A stretch of 64,000 bases of DNA from a bacterium (lineage in GTDB: Bacteria > Auribacterota > Auribacteria > Auribacterales > Auribacteraceae): NCBI GenBank assembly GCA_018435605.1, contig JAHDNF010000012.1, positions 1 through 64,000 of the forward strand, written 5' to 3'. The notes under the pieces were generated by a model. That model was not told the DNA's origin and searched no databases. It worked only from the letters and a program-made list of their open reading frames with translations. Positions 52,524-62,343 of the stretch are shown here, one piece after another. Positions within the stretch are counted from its first letter, which is position 1. Every line of letters begins with the position of its first letter. The position numbers were made by a program, and so were the translations under genes.

Positions 52524-52552
52524 TTGCCATAAAAGTAATATAGTGTTATTAT
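52524..52552 (+). promoter_or_regulatory. Candidate sigma-70 promoter of the antiporter gene
   Basis: TTGCCA (52524-52529), 17-base spacer, TATTAT (52547-52552); about 100 bases before the ATG at 52659. Confidence 0.5.
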
Positions 52553-52658
52553 ATGTATAATAATGTAATTAAAAGTAATATTAAGTATTATGATGTAGAA
52601 AATATTGTCATTTGTAGTGGTGACTTAAAAAACGGATTCACTGGAAAGGCAGGCCATT

Positions 52659-54356
52659 ATGGGGCAAATCGACGTATTGATTCTTTTCGGCATAGGAATA
52701 TTCGGCGGAGCTTTAGGGGCATATCTGTTTCAGAAAATTCGTGTTCCGCAAGTCGTGGGTTATATAATAATAGGGGTAGTTATAGGAAAATCGGGGTTGC
52801 AAGTAGTTTCTCATGATACAATTACCAAGTTGCAGTCGTTTAACTGGTTTGCGCTGGGGATAATAGGTTTTCTAGTCGGAGGCGAGTTGCAATGGAATAC
52901 ATTTCGCAAATACGGCAAACAATTCATGGCAGTCATGCTCGGTGAAGGAGTGAGCGCTTTTGTGCTTGTAAGTGTTTTATCAGCTGGTATTGCCTATTTT
53001 GTAACCCATTCCGTGACGGCCTCGTTAGGAGCTGGAGTTGTGCTTGGCGCTATAGCGGCGGCCACTGACCCTGCGTCTACAATGGATGTGTTGTGGGAAT
53101 ACCGGTCGCGAGGTTTTTTGACAACGGCAATTATCGCTGTTGTCGCGCTTGACGACGCTCTTGCCATGACACTTTACGGGTTATGTTCGAGCATTGCTCA
53201 AATGTTGACCGGTGAACATAGCGTTATCATGCATGAAATGACAAAAATAGCGCGCGAATTATTCGGTTCTGTATTTATGGGAGGTGCCTGCGCATTGCTA
53301 CTGAACTATCTCATAAAAAAATTGAGTTGTTACAAGGAACGCATGCTTGTAATCGCTACCGGTATGCTTCTTTTGGTGATCGGTGTTGCGGACGCGGCAA
53401 GACTTGATGTTATCCTTGTTACCATGTCTATGGGAATAGTTCTTGTCAATATAGCTCCAAAACGCTCTCACGAACTGTTTATATTGATGCGAAGTTTTTC
53501 AGCGCCGGTTTACGTGATGTTTTTTGTCTTGGTCGGCGCGAGTTTAGGTATAGCGGAAATGCCATTATGGCTATGGGCTATTGTGGTCGTGTATGTGCTG
53601 GCAAGAAGTCTCGGCAAAATGTTCGGCGCATATGCCGGCGCCCGGTTTTCCGGAGCGGATATATCGGTACAGCGTTATGCCGGAATTGGGCTTTTTGCTC
53701 AGGGAGGCGTCTCCATAGGCCTTTCGATTATGGCAAGCCAGCATCTGACAGGGGTTATGCTTACCGATACGCTGTCGCTCGGAGATATGATTGTATATTG
53801 TGTTACCGCTACGACTATGATTATACAGTTGGCAGGACCGTCTATGGTCAAATTGTCGGTCAGCTTGGCAGGCGAAATAGGGCGCAATGTTACCGAAGAA
53901 GATGTGATTGCCACAATGACGGTTGCCGATGTCATGGAAACACCGGTTGTACCTATAAAAACAAGCGCGACTATCAACGAAGCCGTGAAGATATTTTCGG
54001 AACAGGATTATTTGGTTCATCCGGTAGTCAACGAAACAGGCAAAGCTGTAGGTACATTATCTTTGGAAAACCTAAAAGAAATTGTAGCCGATCAGGATTT
54101 CTGGAAATGGATGCTCGTTGACGATGTTTTGCCTCAAAGCAAGGATTTTATTCTAGCCGGTACACCTCTGTGCGAAGCGTTGGAGGTAATGGCTGACAAG
54201 GAAATGGATGAAGTGCCGGTTGTGGAAAATATTCAAAGCGGAATTCCTGTAGGTATACTTGATATGCGCAGTATGAAAAAGCGTATCAAACAGGAAGTTG
54301 TAGAACGTCAGAAAGTTGTATGTGTCGCGGATGCTAAGATCGGGAAAGTGGCATAG
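52659..54356 (+). CDS. Cation/proton antiporter with C-terminal CBS pair
   Basis: 565 residues. The N-terminal membrane domain (about 1-390, 11-13 helices) is of the CPA type: LFQKIRVPQVVGYIIIGVVIGKSGL, GAIAAATDPASTMDVL, VALDDALAMTLYG (the ion-binding Asp pair) and GGVSIGLSIMA. Residues about 425-550 form two CBS domains (VADVMETPVVPIKTSATINEA; DDVLPQSKDFILAGTPL), which usually bind adenine nucleotides and regulate transport. SD AAGGCAGG. It exchanges Na+ or K+ for H+; the specificity is not clear. Confidence 0.9.
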   Translation: MGQIDVLILFGIGIFGGALGAYLFQKIRVPQVVGYIIIGVVIGKSGLQVVSHDTITKLQSFNWFALGIIGFLVGGELQWNTFRKYGKQFMAVMLGEGVSAFVLVSVLSAGIAYFVTHSVTASLGAGVVLGAIAAATDPASTMDVLWEYRSRGFLTTAIIAVVALDDALAMTLYGLCSSIAQMLTGEHSVIMHEMTKIARELFGSVFMGGACALLLNYLIKKLSCYKERMLVIATGMLLLVIGVADAARLDVILVTMSMGIVLVNIAPKRSHELFILMRSFSAPVYVMFFVLVGASLGIAEMPLWLWAIVVVYVLARSLGKMFGAYAGARFSGADISVQRYAGIGLFAQGGVSIGLSIMASQHLTGVMLTDTLSLGDMIVYCVTATTMIIQLAGPSMVKLSVSLAGEIGRNVTEEDVIATMTVADVMETPVVPIKTSATINEAVKIFSEQDYLVHPVVNETGKAVGTLSLENLKEIVADQDFWKWMLVDDVLPQSKDFILAGTPLCEALEVMADKEMDEVPVVENIQSGIPVGILDMRSMKKRIKQEVVERQKVVCVADAKIGKVA

Positions 54357-54367
54357 CCGGCAGTCGA

Positions 54368-54766
54368 TTAGATATCCAAACTGCTCATGTCGCTCAGTTG
54401 CACTCTAAGCGCGTCCGTAGATATGCTGAGTTCTATCAAACTCAATATTAGCGAAGCTAACAGAAACAGCAGGCTGATGCCGAACAATACCTCTCCTAAA
54501 ATGACATGCCTCAAAAAAAGCGCGAACATAGATGTCGCACAGCCAATAAAACTCAAAACACCGCAAATCTGCATGCCTTTTATTATGGAAATGCGTTTGC
54601 TTAAGTTTTGTATCTGAGGCATGATTGTCGTTAAGGTAGCGGAATTCCTACGGCTGTGCAGTTCCCGCACGAGTTGGGCGAGTACCAAAAAACGGCTGTT
54701 GTAAGACAGCATTAAAAGTGATATTGCCGGAAATAGCAAAGCCGGAGTAGTAAGGGTCATATCCAT
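54368..54766 (-). CDS. DUF2721 membrane protein
   Basis: 132 residues with an N-terminal helix (TPALLFPAISLLMLSYNSRF), RFLVLAQLVRELH, and two further helices; matches the DUF2721 family of unknown function. The frame is open 37 codons upstream, but AAAGGA 7 bases before the ATG at 54766 fixes the start. It lies 26 bases after lepB and converges on the antiporter gene (11 bases between stops). Confidence 0.8.
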   Translation of the reverse strand: MDMTLTTPALLFPAISLLMLSYNSRFLVLAQLVRELHSRRNSATLTTIMPQIQNLSKRISIIKGMQICGVLSFIGCATSMFALFLRHVILGEVLFGISLLFLLASLILSLIELSISTDALRVQLSDMSSLDI

Positions 54767-54792
54767 AATACATTCCTTTAGATAGTCAAAGG

Positions 54793-55824
54793 CTACTTGA
54801 TAAGCTCGATTCGTTGCGGAGGCCAGTATATGAAAAACGCCAGACCGCGCAGGTTTTCTTCCGGTACATAACCCCAAAACCTGCTGTCTTTCGAACTTGG
54901 GCTGTTGTCGCCCAGCACAAAATATGATTTTTCAGGAACCACAATCGATTTGAAACGCTGGCCGAAAGGACCTTCATTGATGTAGCATATCTGTTTAAAA
55001 ATCTCGGGGTCGTCTAGTATCTTGCCGTTAACCAGTATTACACCCTCGTCAGGTTCTATAGGCCCGTTGACTAGTTTTTGTCTGGTGCGTGAGCTTTCAC
55101 CTTCGATATAAACCCCGTCATCTTTATAAATTTTGATCGGATTTTCTATGCGTTCTATTTCGCCGCTGTAAGGCGACTGCACAAACAGCATTTCTCGGCG
55201 TAGCCCTTTGATTTCTATTTTGTCGCCGGGCAACCCTACCAAGCGTTTGATGAAATCTTTATTTTGCTCTTCTTTATCCAGCAGTGAAATTCCTTCGGTG
55301 GTGAATACAATTACGTCTCCGTGTTTTGGCTGACGCATTGCGGGCAATTGAAAATAAGGTAGCTTGATATTTGTAAACAATATCCCAGTCGGGCTTTTGG
55401 CGCCATAAATAAATTTGTTGACCAAAATACGGTCGCCGATTCCATAATATTGAGCGCCATGCAGTGTAGGTTGCATTGAGCCGGTGGGTATCTTGAACGC
55501 CTGTACGATGAACGTCCTTATGATCGTCGCCAGAATAACCGCGGCCAAAAATGCTTCAGCGTATTCACTAAATACCGATTTTTTATACGGCTTGACTATT
55601 TTCGATACTTTGCTGTCGAAATCGAAATATTTTTTTTCAAGTTCTACCGGATCTGCGCAGGTGTACATGAAATCTTCAAAAACAGCGATTTCGGCTTCCG
55701 CTTTGTTCATCTTTTCAGGATCAATCTTTGCACGGTTTTTTATAAGGATTTTTTTCATATCCTTAATATTATCTTTCGCGCGTTTTTTATATTTGCGAAG
55801 TTTCATCGCTTTAACAATGTTCAT
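54793..55824 (-). CDS. lepB: Signal peptidase I
   Basis: Removes signal peptides of secreted proteins at the inner membrane. A membrane helix (about 88-108) is followed by catalytic Ser116 in KIPTGSMQPTL, the Lys box FIKRLVGLPGD and the C-terminal GDNSPSSKDSRFWG. 343 residues. The 85-residue Lys-rich cytoplasmic segment before the helix is longer than usual. It lies 31 bases after lepA, the same lepA-lepB order as in E. coli. SD AGGTG. Confidence 0.95.
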   Translation of the reverse strand: MNIVKAMKLRKYKKRAKDNIKDMKKILIKNRAKIDPEKMNKAEAEIAVFEDFMYTCADPVELEKKYFDFDSKVSKIVKPYKKSVFSEYAEAFLAAVILATIIRTFIVQAFKIPTGSMQPTLHGAQYYGIGDRILVNKFIYGAKSPTGILFTNIKLPYFQLPAMRQPKHGDVIVFTTEGISLLDKEEQNKDFIKRLVGLPGDKIEIKGLRREMLFVQSPYSGEIERIENPIKIYKDDGVYIEGESSRTRQKLVNGPIEPDEGVILVNGKILDDPEIFKQICYINEGPFGQRFKSIVVPEKSYFVLGDNSPSSKDSRFWGYVPEENLRGLAFFIYWPPQRIELIK

Positions 55825-55855
55825 TATGCACCTGTCAGTTATGGTTGATCCATAG

Positions 55856-57661
55856 TTAATCCATCTTAAGAACCGTTAAAAACGCATTTTGAGGAATTTG
55901 AACTTTTCCTACCAGTTTCATTCGCTTTTTGCCTTCTTTCTGTTTTTCCCACAGTTTGCGTTTTCGGGTTATGTCGCCTCCGTAACATTTGGCTGTAACG
56001 TTCTTTTTTAGCGCGGTGATGGTTTCCCTTGCAATAATCTTATTGCCGATAGCCGCCTGAATGGCAATCTGAAACATTTGGCGTGGAATGACTTGTTTGA
56101 GTTTATCACAGACTTCCTTACCTCGGTTATACGCTTTATCCTTATGAACGATAAATGAAAACGCATCAACTACTTCGCCGTTCACCATCAAATCCACCTT
56201 TACCACATCGGCAGGCAGGTATCCGATAATTTCGTAATCCATAGATCCGTAACCGCGAGTAAGCGATTTGACTTTATCATAGAAATCTATTATAACCTCG
56301 CTAAGCGGCATTTCATAGGTGATCATGACCCTGTTGCTGTCGAGAGTTTCGGTTTTTTTGCATTCTCCGCGCCGCTCGAATGTCAACTGCATCATGCTCC
56401 CTATATAATCGTTAGGGCAGATTATTGTAACCTGAATATACGGTTCTTCTATATAATCTATGGTGGAAGGGTCCGGAAAATGAACAGGATTATCTATTTC
56501 CATCATTTGACCGTTACGTTGGTACACGTGGTAAACAACGCTCGGCGATGTGGTTACCATATCGATATCATATTCGCGTTGAAGACGTTCCTGAATAATT
56601 TCCATGTGAAGCAGTCCTAGAAATCCGCAACGGAAGCCGAAACCGAGCGCTATGGATGTTTCCGGCTCGAAATGAAACGACGAATCGTTAAGCTGTAGTT
56701 TTTCCAGAGCGTCTTTTAGCAGTTCGTATTCGTTGGTATCCATCGGGTACATACCGCAAAAGACCATTGGTTGAACCATTTTGAAACCCGGCAATGCGTC
56801 TTTGGCCGCCATTTTATCGTCCGTTATGGTGTCGCCTATGGAAATATCCTTCGGTGTTTTTATGTTGGCTATCACATATCCCACTTCGCCGTCGGACAAC
56901 TGGGTGGCAGGAACAGCTTTTGGCTTGAAAGTGCCGACTTCCAACACCTCAAAAACAGTGTTTCGTTTTATCATGCGGATGATCATGCCTTTTCGGATCA
57001 TTCCGCTGAAAATTCGTATATACACTATCACTCCTCGGTACATATCGTATACCGAGTCGAATATCAAAGCGCGCAGACGGTTATCGTCGGCGTATTTTTT
57101 AGGAGGAGGAATACGGTTGATCAGCGCGTCGAATACATCTGGGACTCCAAGTCCGGTTTTGGCGCTTACCAAAATGGCGTCTTCCGCGGAAATGCCTATT
57201 ATGTCTTCAATCTGATGTTTCACATCGTCCACGTGCGATGCAGGGAGGTCGATTTTGTTTATAATCGGGACTATTGCCAGATCATGTTCAAGAGCTAAAT
57301 GTACATTTGCGACAGTCTGCGCTTCCACTCCTTGTGACGCATCTACAAGCAAAAGAGCCCCTTCGCACGCGGCCAGTGAACGCGATACCTCATAAGCGAA
57401 ATCCACATGCCCAGGAGTGTCTATCAGATTCAATATATATTCCGTTCCGTCGCTGTGTGTATATTTCAACCGCACAGCCCGCGCTTTGATAGTTATACCC
57501 CGTTCCCGTTCCAAGTCCATATCGTCCAGTATTTGATCGCGAAACTCACGTTCGCTTACTGTATTGGTATACAACAGCATTCTGTCCGCCAGAGTCGATT
57601 TTCCGTGGTCGATATGAGCAATTATAGAAAAATTGCGTATTTTATCTTTTTCGATAGCCAT
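55856..57661 (-). CDS. lepA: Elongation factor 4 (LepA)
   Basis: Ribosome back-translocase GTPase. G1 [10 protein letters not shown]2 GITI, G3 DTPGH, G4 NKID and the LepA-specific C-terminal domain ([17 protein letters not shown]). 601 residues, standard. SD AAGGGA before the ATG. The terminator hairpin at 57725-57752 separates it from the upstream glycosyltransferase gene. Confidence 0.97.
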   Translation of the reverse strand: MAIEKDKIRNFSIIAHIDHGKSTLADRMLLYTNTVSEREFRDQILDDMDLERERGITIKARAVRLKYTHSDGTEYILNLIDTPGHVDFAYEVSRSLAACEGALLLVDASQGVEAQTVANVHLALEHDLAIVPIINKIDLPASHVDDVKHQIEDIIGISAEDAILVSAKTGLGVPDVFDALINRIPPPKKYADDNRLRALIFDSVYDMYRGVIVYIRIFSGMIRKGMIIRMIKRNTVFEVLEVGTFKPKAVPATQLSDGEVGYVIANIKTPKDISIGDTITDDKMAAKDALPGFKMVQPMVFCGMYPMDTNEYELLKDALEKLQLNDSSFHFEPETSIALGFGFRCGFLGLLHMEIIQERLQREYDIDMVTTSPSVVYHVYQRNGQMMEIDNPVHFPDPSTIDYIEEPYIQVTIICPNDYIGSMMQLTFERRGECKKTETLDSNRVMITYEMPLSEVIIDFYDKVKSLTRGYGSMDYEIIGYLPADVVKVDLMVNGEVVDAFSFIVHKDKAYNRGKEVCDKLKQVIPRQMFQIAIQAAIGNKIIARETITALKKNVTAKCYGGDITRKRKLWEKQKEGKKRMKLVGKVQIPQNAFLTVLKMD

Positions 57662-57724
57662 AGACGTTCCCTTTTATGTAACCTTAAGTAAATATGAGGT
57701 ACAGATGATACACGATTACCAATG

Positions 57725-57752
57725 AAAAAAGCAAGGAGTTCCTTGCTTTTTT
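57725..57752. terminator. Bidirectional intrinsic terminator
   Basis: AAAAAAGCAAGG (57725-57736), loop AGTT, CCTTGCTTTTTT (57741-57752): a perfect 12-base stem with T-tracts on both strands. On the minus strand it lies downstream of the glycosyltransferase gene and upstream of lepA. Confidence 0.85.
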
Positions 57753-57774
57753 ACATTAGATTATATAAAAAATT

Positions 57775-57793
57775 TCACGGTCTAATACCGTGA
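57775..57793 (-). terminator. Terminator hairpin that includes the glycosyltransferase stop codon
   Basis: On the minus strand TCACGGT, loop ATTAG, ACCGTGA then AATTTTTTATA. The TAG in the loop is the stop codon of the gene ending at 57782, so the hairpin straddles the end of the coding sequence. Confidence 0.65.
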
Positions 57794-59155
57794 GTATAAC
57801 CCGTATAGCAAAATTACAAGCAAAATCTGTGCCGCGAGTACAGCGTGATGTAACACGACTGCAATGACGTTTCGTTTAATGACCCAGTGTGAGGCATAAC
57901 AGTATCCCAGTATAGCCGGTATAAATAGATGTAGAAGAAAAATAGCTTTTATATGACAGAAATACGGGTGCTGGATATTGAAAAAGATATACGCCGCTAG
58001 GCTCAGCGGAGGCAATATTATGACAGGCAAACTCGAAAAATTTCTAACCGCCCACGATTTTCTTATAAATAATAAGAAACCGGCAATCATGTATAGCGTT
58101 GATATTAAGCCAATCGTTAACAGGCATCCGGCAACTGCATATCCAGTTTTGTCGCTGATGCGCAGGTATAAATTGTGGTTTTCGATCCAAATAGTTGCTA
58201 ACGTACCGGTTAATATATTGCGGTATACCGGATTGAACAGCCGCCGGTCGTCCCGTTGAGCCAGCATCGGATTATGGAATACACGCCGGTCAAAAGTGAT
58301 GAAATCGGATAAAAGGCGGTTGCCGGGAGGCATCTTTTCATAAATATGATTGAATTCGGTTAGGCCGGCAGAGGTGATCAGAGGGTCGCCGTATTTTACG
58401 GCATTCCTTACATACCACCAACCGGATATAAGAATCGTAACCGCAAAACAAACAACTGCGAAACCAGCTATGGTTTTGCGGTGTTTTCTTGTTGTCAAAA
58501 TCAGGACGCACAACGCAACCGCTACACAAGTAGCCATAATCAATCCCGTATATTTTGTCAGCAGACTTAATCCAAGAATACAACCCAGCACAGCGCCAGA
58601 TCGTAGGGAATAATCGTTTCGCTCTATACATCTGACAGTAAAAAAAAGCGCTACACTAATCAAAAACGACGATAACAACTCGTTTGTTACCATAGGGCTG
58701 ATATACAGATGTACCGGCAGGTACGCCATAAAAATTACCCCGTATGCCAGCGGCAAGCGTGAATTACCGAACAAGCTGTGCATATAACGATATGTCTTGC
58801 AAGCGCAAGCGAAAAGCAGTAATCCAGTTGACACCGATAACAATTTTAGCGTGATATGCGCCGGTTCGCCGAAATCTGTAGTGAAATGCATTATCAGCGA
58901 CGAAAAAAAATAATAAAGTGGCGGCTGGTATCCTTCCAGAAGTAATAACGGCGATGGCAGTGATCTTTTTTTATACAGGTCTATAATATACTGCAAATGA
59001 CATTGACCGTCGTATCCGAATAAAATATCGAAGACAATCGCCTGCCTGAATCGTAAATATAATGTTGGAACAAGTGTTAGTATAAAAATGCCGCTTAAGG
59101 CGATTTTTTTATTCTGTGAAACGCATGTTTTAATAAATTGTAACATTGATTTCAT
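57782..59155 (-). CDS. GT-C (GT39/ArnT-like) membrane glycosyltransferase
   Basis: 457 residues, about 11 helices. After helix 1 the loop FGYDGQCHLQYI carries the acidic residue expected as catalytic base, and GYQPPLYYFFSS matches the PPLYY motif of GT39-like enzymes. They transfer sugars from polyprenyl-phosphate donors on the outer face of the inner membrane to lipids or proteins. The substrate is unknown. Isolated gene; no strong SD before either MKSM or the ATG three codons later. Confidence 0.8.
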   Translation of the reverse strand: MKSMLQFIKTCVSQNKKIALSGIFILTLVPTLYLRFRQAIVFDILFGYDGQCHLQYIIDLYKKRSLPSPLLLLEGYQPPLYYFFSSLIMHFTTDFGEPAHITLKLLSVSTGLLLFACACKTYRYMHSLFGNSRLPLAYGVIFMAYLPVHLYISPMVTNELLSSFLISVALFFTVRCIERNDYSLRSGAVLGCILGLSLLTKYTGLIMATCVAVALCVLILTTRKHRKTIAGFAVVCFAVTILISGWWYVRNAVKYGDPLITSAGLTEFNHIYEKMPPGNRLLSDFITFDRRVFHNPMLAQRDDRRLFNPVYRNILTGTLATIWIENHNLYLRISDKTGYAVAGCLLTIGLISTLYMIAGFLLFIRKSWAVRNFSSLPVIILPPLSLAAYIFFNIQHPYFCHIKAIFLLHLFIPAILGYCYASHWVIKRNVIAVVLHHAVLAAQILLVILLYGLYSRY

Positions 59156-59196
59156 GGAGCGGTTATCCGTTTAGTGTCCGTAAAGCGCTTTTTTGA

Positions 59197-59225
59197 TTGA
59201 GAAATCGATAATCTGATAGTATAAT
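59197..59225 (+). promoter_or_regulatory. Sigma-70 promoter of the nadC-birA-coaX operon
   Basis: TTGAGA (59197-59202), 17-base spacer, perfect TATAAT (59220-59225), about 75 bases before the nadC start. Confidence 0.65.
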
Positions 59226-59304
59226 CCCCAAAATTAGCCATAACAATACTTTTTTCGTATGCTGATCTTCTCAATTTGTAATTGTGAAATACAAGGAGAA
59301 CTTT

Positions 59305-60177
59305 ATGCCGTATATAATAGATCAACAAATATTGAGCCGCATTGTGCAGTCTGCGCTTGAGGAAGATATCGGTTCAGGCGATATCACAACCGAAATATCT
59401 GTTCACGAGCAGGTTGTTGCCAGAGGCAATATTTTTGCCCGTCAGAAGCTGGTGGTGGCGGGTATGCCTGTAGTGCGCGAGATATTTCGGCAAATGCAAT
59501 CTCAACTCGATCTGACTGTCTTTCGCGATGACGGAAGTTGTGCTTCCCCCAACGACTGCATCGCCTTTGTGGAAGGAAACGCACGCAGTATATTGACTGC
59601 CGAAAGAGTAGCGCTAAATTTCCTCCAGAGGTTATCGGGTATAGCTACGCTTACAGCCCAGTATGTGCAGGCAGTGGAAGGCACAAACGCCGTCATACTC
59701 GATACGCGCAAAACTACACCGGGGTTGAGAATGCTGGAAAAATACGCGGTAAAGGTGGGTGGCGGCGAAAATCATCGGTTCGGGCTGTACGATCAATTTT
59801 TATTCAAGGATAATCACATCGCGGCCGGTTCGGGCGATTTCGCTTCATATATTGAAACGGTTATAAAAAACGCAAGAATGCAACGGCCCGGTACATTTGT
59901 CGAAGTGGAGGTAGATTCGCTAGAGCAGTTTCAATCTGTATTACATCTGAATCCTGATTGTATCCTGCTTGACAATTTTTCTACGGAAGATCTGCGCAAG
60001 GCCGTAGCCTTGAACGAATCGGCTGTTCTTCTGGAGGCTTCCGGCGGAGTGTCTCTCGACCGTGTCAGGTCGATTGCCTGTACCGGAGTGGATAGAATTT
60101 CCGTTGGCGCTATCACTCATTCCGCCTGCGCTGTCGACATATCAATGGATCTGGAATTATGCCGAGCAAAGAACTGA
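59305..60177 (+). CDS. nadC: Nicotinate-nucleotide pyrophosphorylase
   Basis: Converts quinolinate and PRPP to nicotinate mononucleotide for NAD synthesis. Motifs: EEDIGSGDITTE, RTALN-type segment ILTAERVALNFLQRLSGIAT, DTRKTTPGLRMLEKYAV, GGGENHRFGLYDQFLFKDNHI and EVEVDSLEQ. 290 residues. A GTG 21 bases upstream is open, but AAGGAG before the ATG at 59305 decides the start. Overlaps birA by 19 bases. Confidence 0.96.
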   Translation: MPYIIDQQILSRIVQSALEEDIGSGDITTEISVHEQVVARGNIFARQKLVVAGMPVVREIFRQMQSQLDLTVFRDDGSCASPNDCIAFVEGNARSILTAERVALNFLQRLSGIATLTAQYVQAVEGTNAVILDTRKTTPGLRMLEKYAVKVGGGENHRFGLYDQFLFKDNHIAAGSGDFASYIETVIKNARMQRPGTFVEVEVDSLEQFQSVLHLNPDCILLDNFSTEDLRKAVALNESAVLLEASGGVSLDRVRSIACTGVDRISVGAITHSACAVDISMDLELCRAKN

Positions 60178-61127
60178 TAGTTCATTCATTACTGCAAAAC
60201 CAATGGGTGCATGGCACTGATCTTGCCGAAACATTAGGCACATCCCGAACTGCTATATGGAACAACATTACTGTTCTGAAAAATCGCGGTTATGATATCG
60301 AGTCGAATCAAAAAGAAGGATACAGGCTGGTTTCTATCCCAAAATTCCTTTATCCCGAACTGGTGAAATATAAGCTGGGCACTTCTTTTATAGGCAGGAA
60401 TATCATCCATTATATGTCTACCGGTTCGACCAATGACGATGCCAGAGAACTGTGCAATAAAGGCGCGCACGCCGGGACAGTGGTGATTGCGGAAGATCAG
60501 ACAAAAGGTAGGGGACGCTGTAATAGATCATGGACGACCTCTGTTGGTAAGAGTATTGCCATGAGTCTAATATTAAAGCCGGAAGGGAAAAAACCGCGCG
60601 AGGCTTATCAATTCACTATGATGACCGCGGCTGGAATATCCGACGCGCTTATGTCTTTTGATGTGAAAAATGTTTCCATAAAGTGGCCTAACGATGTTCT
60701 GATAAACGGCAAAAAAGTCGCTGGGATATTGACCGAGTTGAATGGCGAGATGGATATGATCAGGCAGTTGATTATCGGTATCGGTATAAACGTCAATCAG
60801 GATATCTGCGATTTCGGACAAACATTGCCTGACGCCACATCGGTAAAGATTGAAACCGGTGTTACAGCAGATAGACTCCGACTTATCCAAACAGCTATCC
60901 GTTGCATTGACGCCAGATACGTACAATTGATGCGCCACGGATTTGACGACATTTTGAACACATTGAAGCAGAGATGTTGTTCAATAGGCAAAAAAATACA
61001 TTTTAACTTGGCTGGAGCGGAAGGCGCAGTTACTGTAAAGGATATCGCGTCTGACGGCGGATTGATGGTAATCGATGATAGCGGCAATATCAAAACTTTG
61101 TATTCGGGGGATATTCAGTTTGTCTGA
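60159..61127 (+). CDS. birA: Biotin-protein ligase / biotin operon repressor
   Basis: 322 residues, class II (with DNA-binding domain). N-terminal winged HTH (about 15-60; HGTDLAETLGTSRTAIWNNI), biotin-ligase core with STNDDARELC, DQTKGRGRCNRSWTT and KWPNDVLINGKKVAGILTE, and a C-terminal SH3-like domain. It biotinylates acetyl-CoA carboxylase and may repress biotin genes. Its start lies inside the end of nadC and its end overlaps coaX by 8 bases. Confidence 0.95.
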   Translation: MPSKELIVHSLLQNQWVHGTDLAETLGTSRTAIWNNITVLKNRGYDIESNQKEGYRLVSIPKFLYPELVKYKLGTSFIGRNIIHYMSTGSTNDDARELCNKGAHAGTVVIAEDQTKGRGRCNRSWTTSVGKSIAMSLILKPEGKKPREAYQFTMMTAAGISDALMSFDVKNVSIKWPNDVLINGKKVAGILTELNGEMDMIRQLIIGIGINVNQDICDFGQTLPDATSVKIETGVTADRLRLIQTAIRCIDARYVQLMRHGFDDILNTLKQRCCSIGKKIHFNLAGAEGAVTVKDIASDGGLMVIDDSGNIKTLYSGDIQFV

Positions 61128-61893
61128 TGCGGTCGTTGTCATAGATATAGGAAACACCACCATACACGCAGGGTTATACTGTAACGGCGAGATTTTAGAC
61201 CCCATACGTATCGGTTACAAAAAAAAATTTCAGGCTATAAACGAGTTTCAGCATTTTTCCGGATGGCTGAATTCTCATCGGAACAACGGGGCTGTCTCAA
61301 ACATTGCGATCTGCTCGGTAGTACCGTCTTTCACCGATTATATAACATCTTTATACCATGATATAACTGTATTTACAGTGCACAGCGGATTGCCTCTGGG
61401 GATAGAGCTACCTTATACGCCTGTGGAATCGTTCGGGGCAGACCGGCTGGCAAACCTTGCGGCTTTGCGCAAGTGGTATGGCTATCCTTCCGTAGTGATT
61501 GATGTCGGTTCCGCGTTGACCTGTGATTTGCTTGACGCGCAGGGAAATTTTGCGGGAGGGATGATTTTTCCCGGTCCCGGATTATGTCTTAAATCCTTGC
61601 ACGAGCAAACCGCCCAACTGCCGCAGGTCGATCTTGATGAACCGCATCCCGAATGGGGTTTTTCCACGGAATCATCCATCAGGTCGGGGGTATATAAAGG
61701 ATTTACCTGCATGATAAAATCTCTGATTGACGATGCGCGGAGTCAGCTACAGGCAGATTCTATACGGTCAGTCGCCACAGGAGGCTGGAGTATGCTTCTT
61801 CAACCCTTTCTGCCTGAAGTGGATCATTTCGACGAGTATCTTACCCTAAAAGGTATCGGCGAGATATTCAGCTTAGTAAAAAACAGAAGTTAG
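61120..61893 (+). CDS. coaX: Type III pantothenate kinase
   Basis: First step of coenzyme A synthesis. ASKHA-fold motifs: VVIDIGNTTIHAGLY, GADRLANLAAL, VIDVGSALTCDLLD and GGMIFPGPGL. 258 residues from a TTG at 61120 (GGGGG about 8-9 bases upstream); an in-frame ATG at 61075 lies inside birA and is not needed by the family alignment. Third gene of an overlapping cofactor operon (NAD, biotin, CoA). Confidence 0.93.
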   Translation: MSDAVVVIDIGNTTIHAGLYCNGEILDPIRIGYKKKFQAINEFQHFSGWLNSHRNNGAVSNIAICSVVPSFTDYITSLYHDITVFTVHSGLPLGIELPYTPVESFGADRLANLAALRKWYGYPSVVIDVGSALTCDLLDAQGNFAGGMIFPGPGLCLKSLHEQTAQLPQVDLDEPHPEWGFSTESSIRSGVYKGFTCMIKSLIDDARSQLQADSIRSVATGGWSMLLQPFLPEVDHFDEYLTLKGIGEIFSLVKNRS

Positions 61894-61953
61894 AACCTAT
61901 GGCGATGTCATTTGCTGAAAAATTTAAGATTATTTCGAATGTTATCAAAAAGG

Positions 61954-61983
61954 TTGACCGTTATATTCAAAGTGTAGTATACT
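61954..61983 (+). promoter_or_regulatory. Sigma-70 promoter of ilvB and its leader
   Basis: TTGACC (61954-61959), 18-base spacer, TATACT (61978-61983). Start near 61990 gives an ilvB leader of about 420 bases. Confidence 0.6.
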
Positions 61984-62093
61984 AAAGGAAATTAAGAACA
62001 CATTATATAAAATTACTTGCTTTTTATGGACGGTATCCGGCATAATGGGCACGTATTTTTCTAAGTTACGGCAAAAAATGGGTTGAGGAGACC

Positions 62094-62343
62094 TGATGTG
62101 AAAACAACACGACCTAACATCACGCGCATGTGCTGTGCTATTACACAGGCGATGGAGGGCACTTCTGGCAGGACTGAACAGCGGTTAGCGCTTTTACCTG
62201 CCTTCCACATTGTAAGCAGGGACCCCGGAATGGCAAAACTTCTGTTCGCAGACGGTTTTTTGCTATGACACGGCGGTCCGTCTGAAACTTGTCACCGTGC
62301 GAAATAATGTTGTTTGTCAGGTTGAACCGCAAGTATTTCGCAC
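62094..62343 (+). promoter_or_regulatory. Long structured leader upstream of ilvB (possible attenuator or ncRNA)
   Basis: Four nested or tandem inverted repeats: TGATGT/ACATCA (62094-62099/62117-62122); a long arm built of TTACA/TGTAA, TGGA/TCCA, GGCAGG/CCTGCC and AGCG/CGCT (62141-62215); a UUCG-tetraloop terminator (62233-62263); and GTGCGAAATA/TATTTCGCAC (62297-62306/62334-62343), a perfect 10-base stem. CAGACGG (62249-62255), half of the terminator stem, can instead pair with CCGTCTG (62278-62284). A GTG frame (62098-62268) with GAGGAG upstream might be a leader peptide but is not rich in Ile, Leu or Val. No T-box core is visible. I do not recognise an Rfam family. Confidence 0.55.
62233..62263 (+). 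terminator. Candidate attenuator terminator in the ilvB leader
   Basis: TCTG-TTCG-CAGA core with a C-G pair and an A4/T6 lower part, followed by TTTTTT (62256-62261). It lies about 150 bases before the ilvB start and would stop most leader transcripts unless disrupted. Confidence 0.5.

Noticed and set aside
61899-61985. 28-codon frame right after coaX
   Set aside because: No SD and it overlaps the TTGACC/TATACT promoter; likely chance.
62141-62332. Minus-strand 63-codon frame with two CxxC motifs in the ilvB leader
   Set aside because: No SD, and the sequence is explained by RNA inverted repeats on the plus strand.
62094-62343. T-box, SRP RNA, RNase P RNA, tmRNA or 6S RNA in the ilvB leader
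   Set aside because: I looked for the T-box core (UGGNACC), the SRP GGAAGNAGC-type loop, the RNase P GAGGAAAGUCC core and the tmRNA T-arm and found none.
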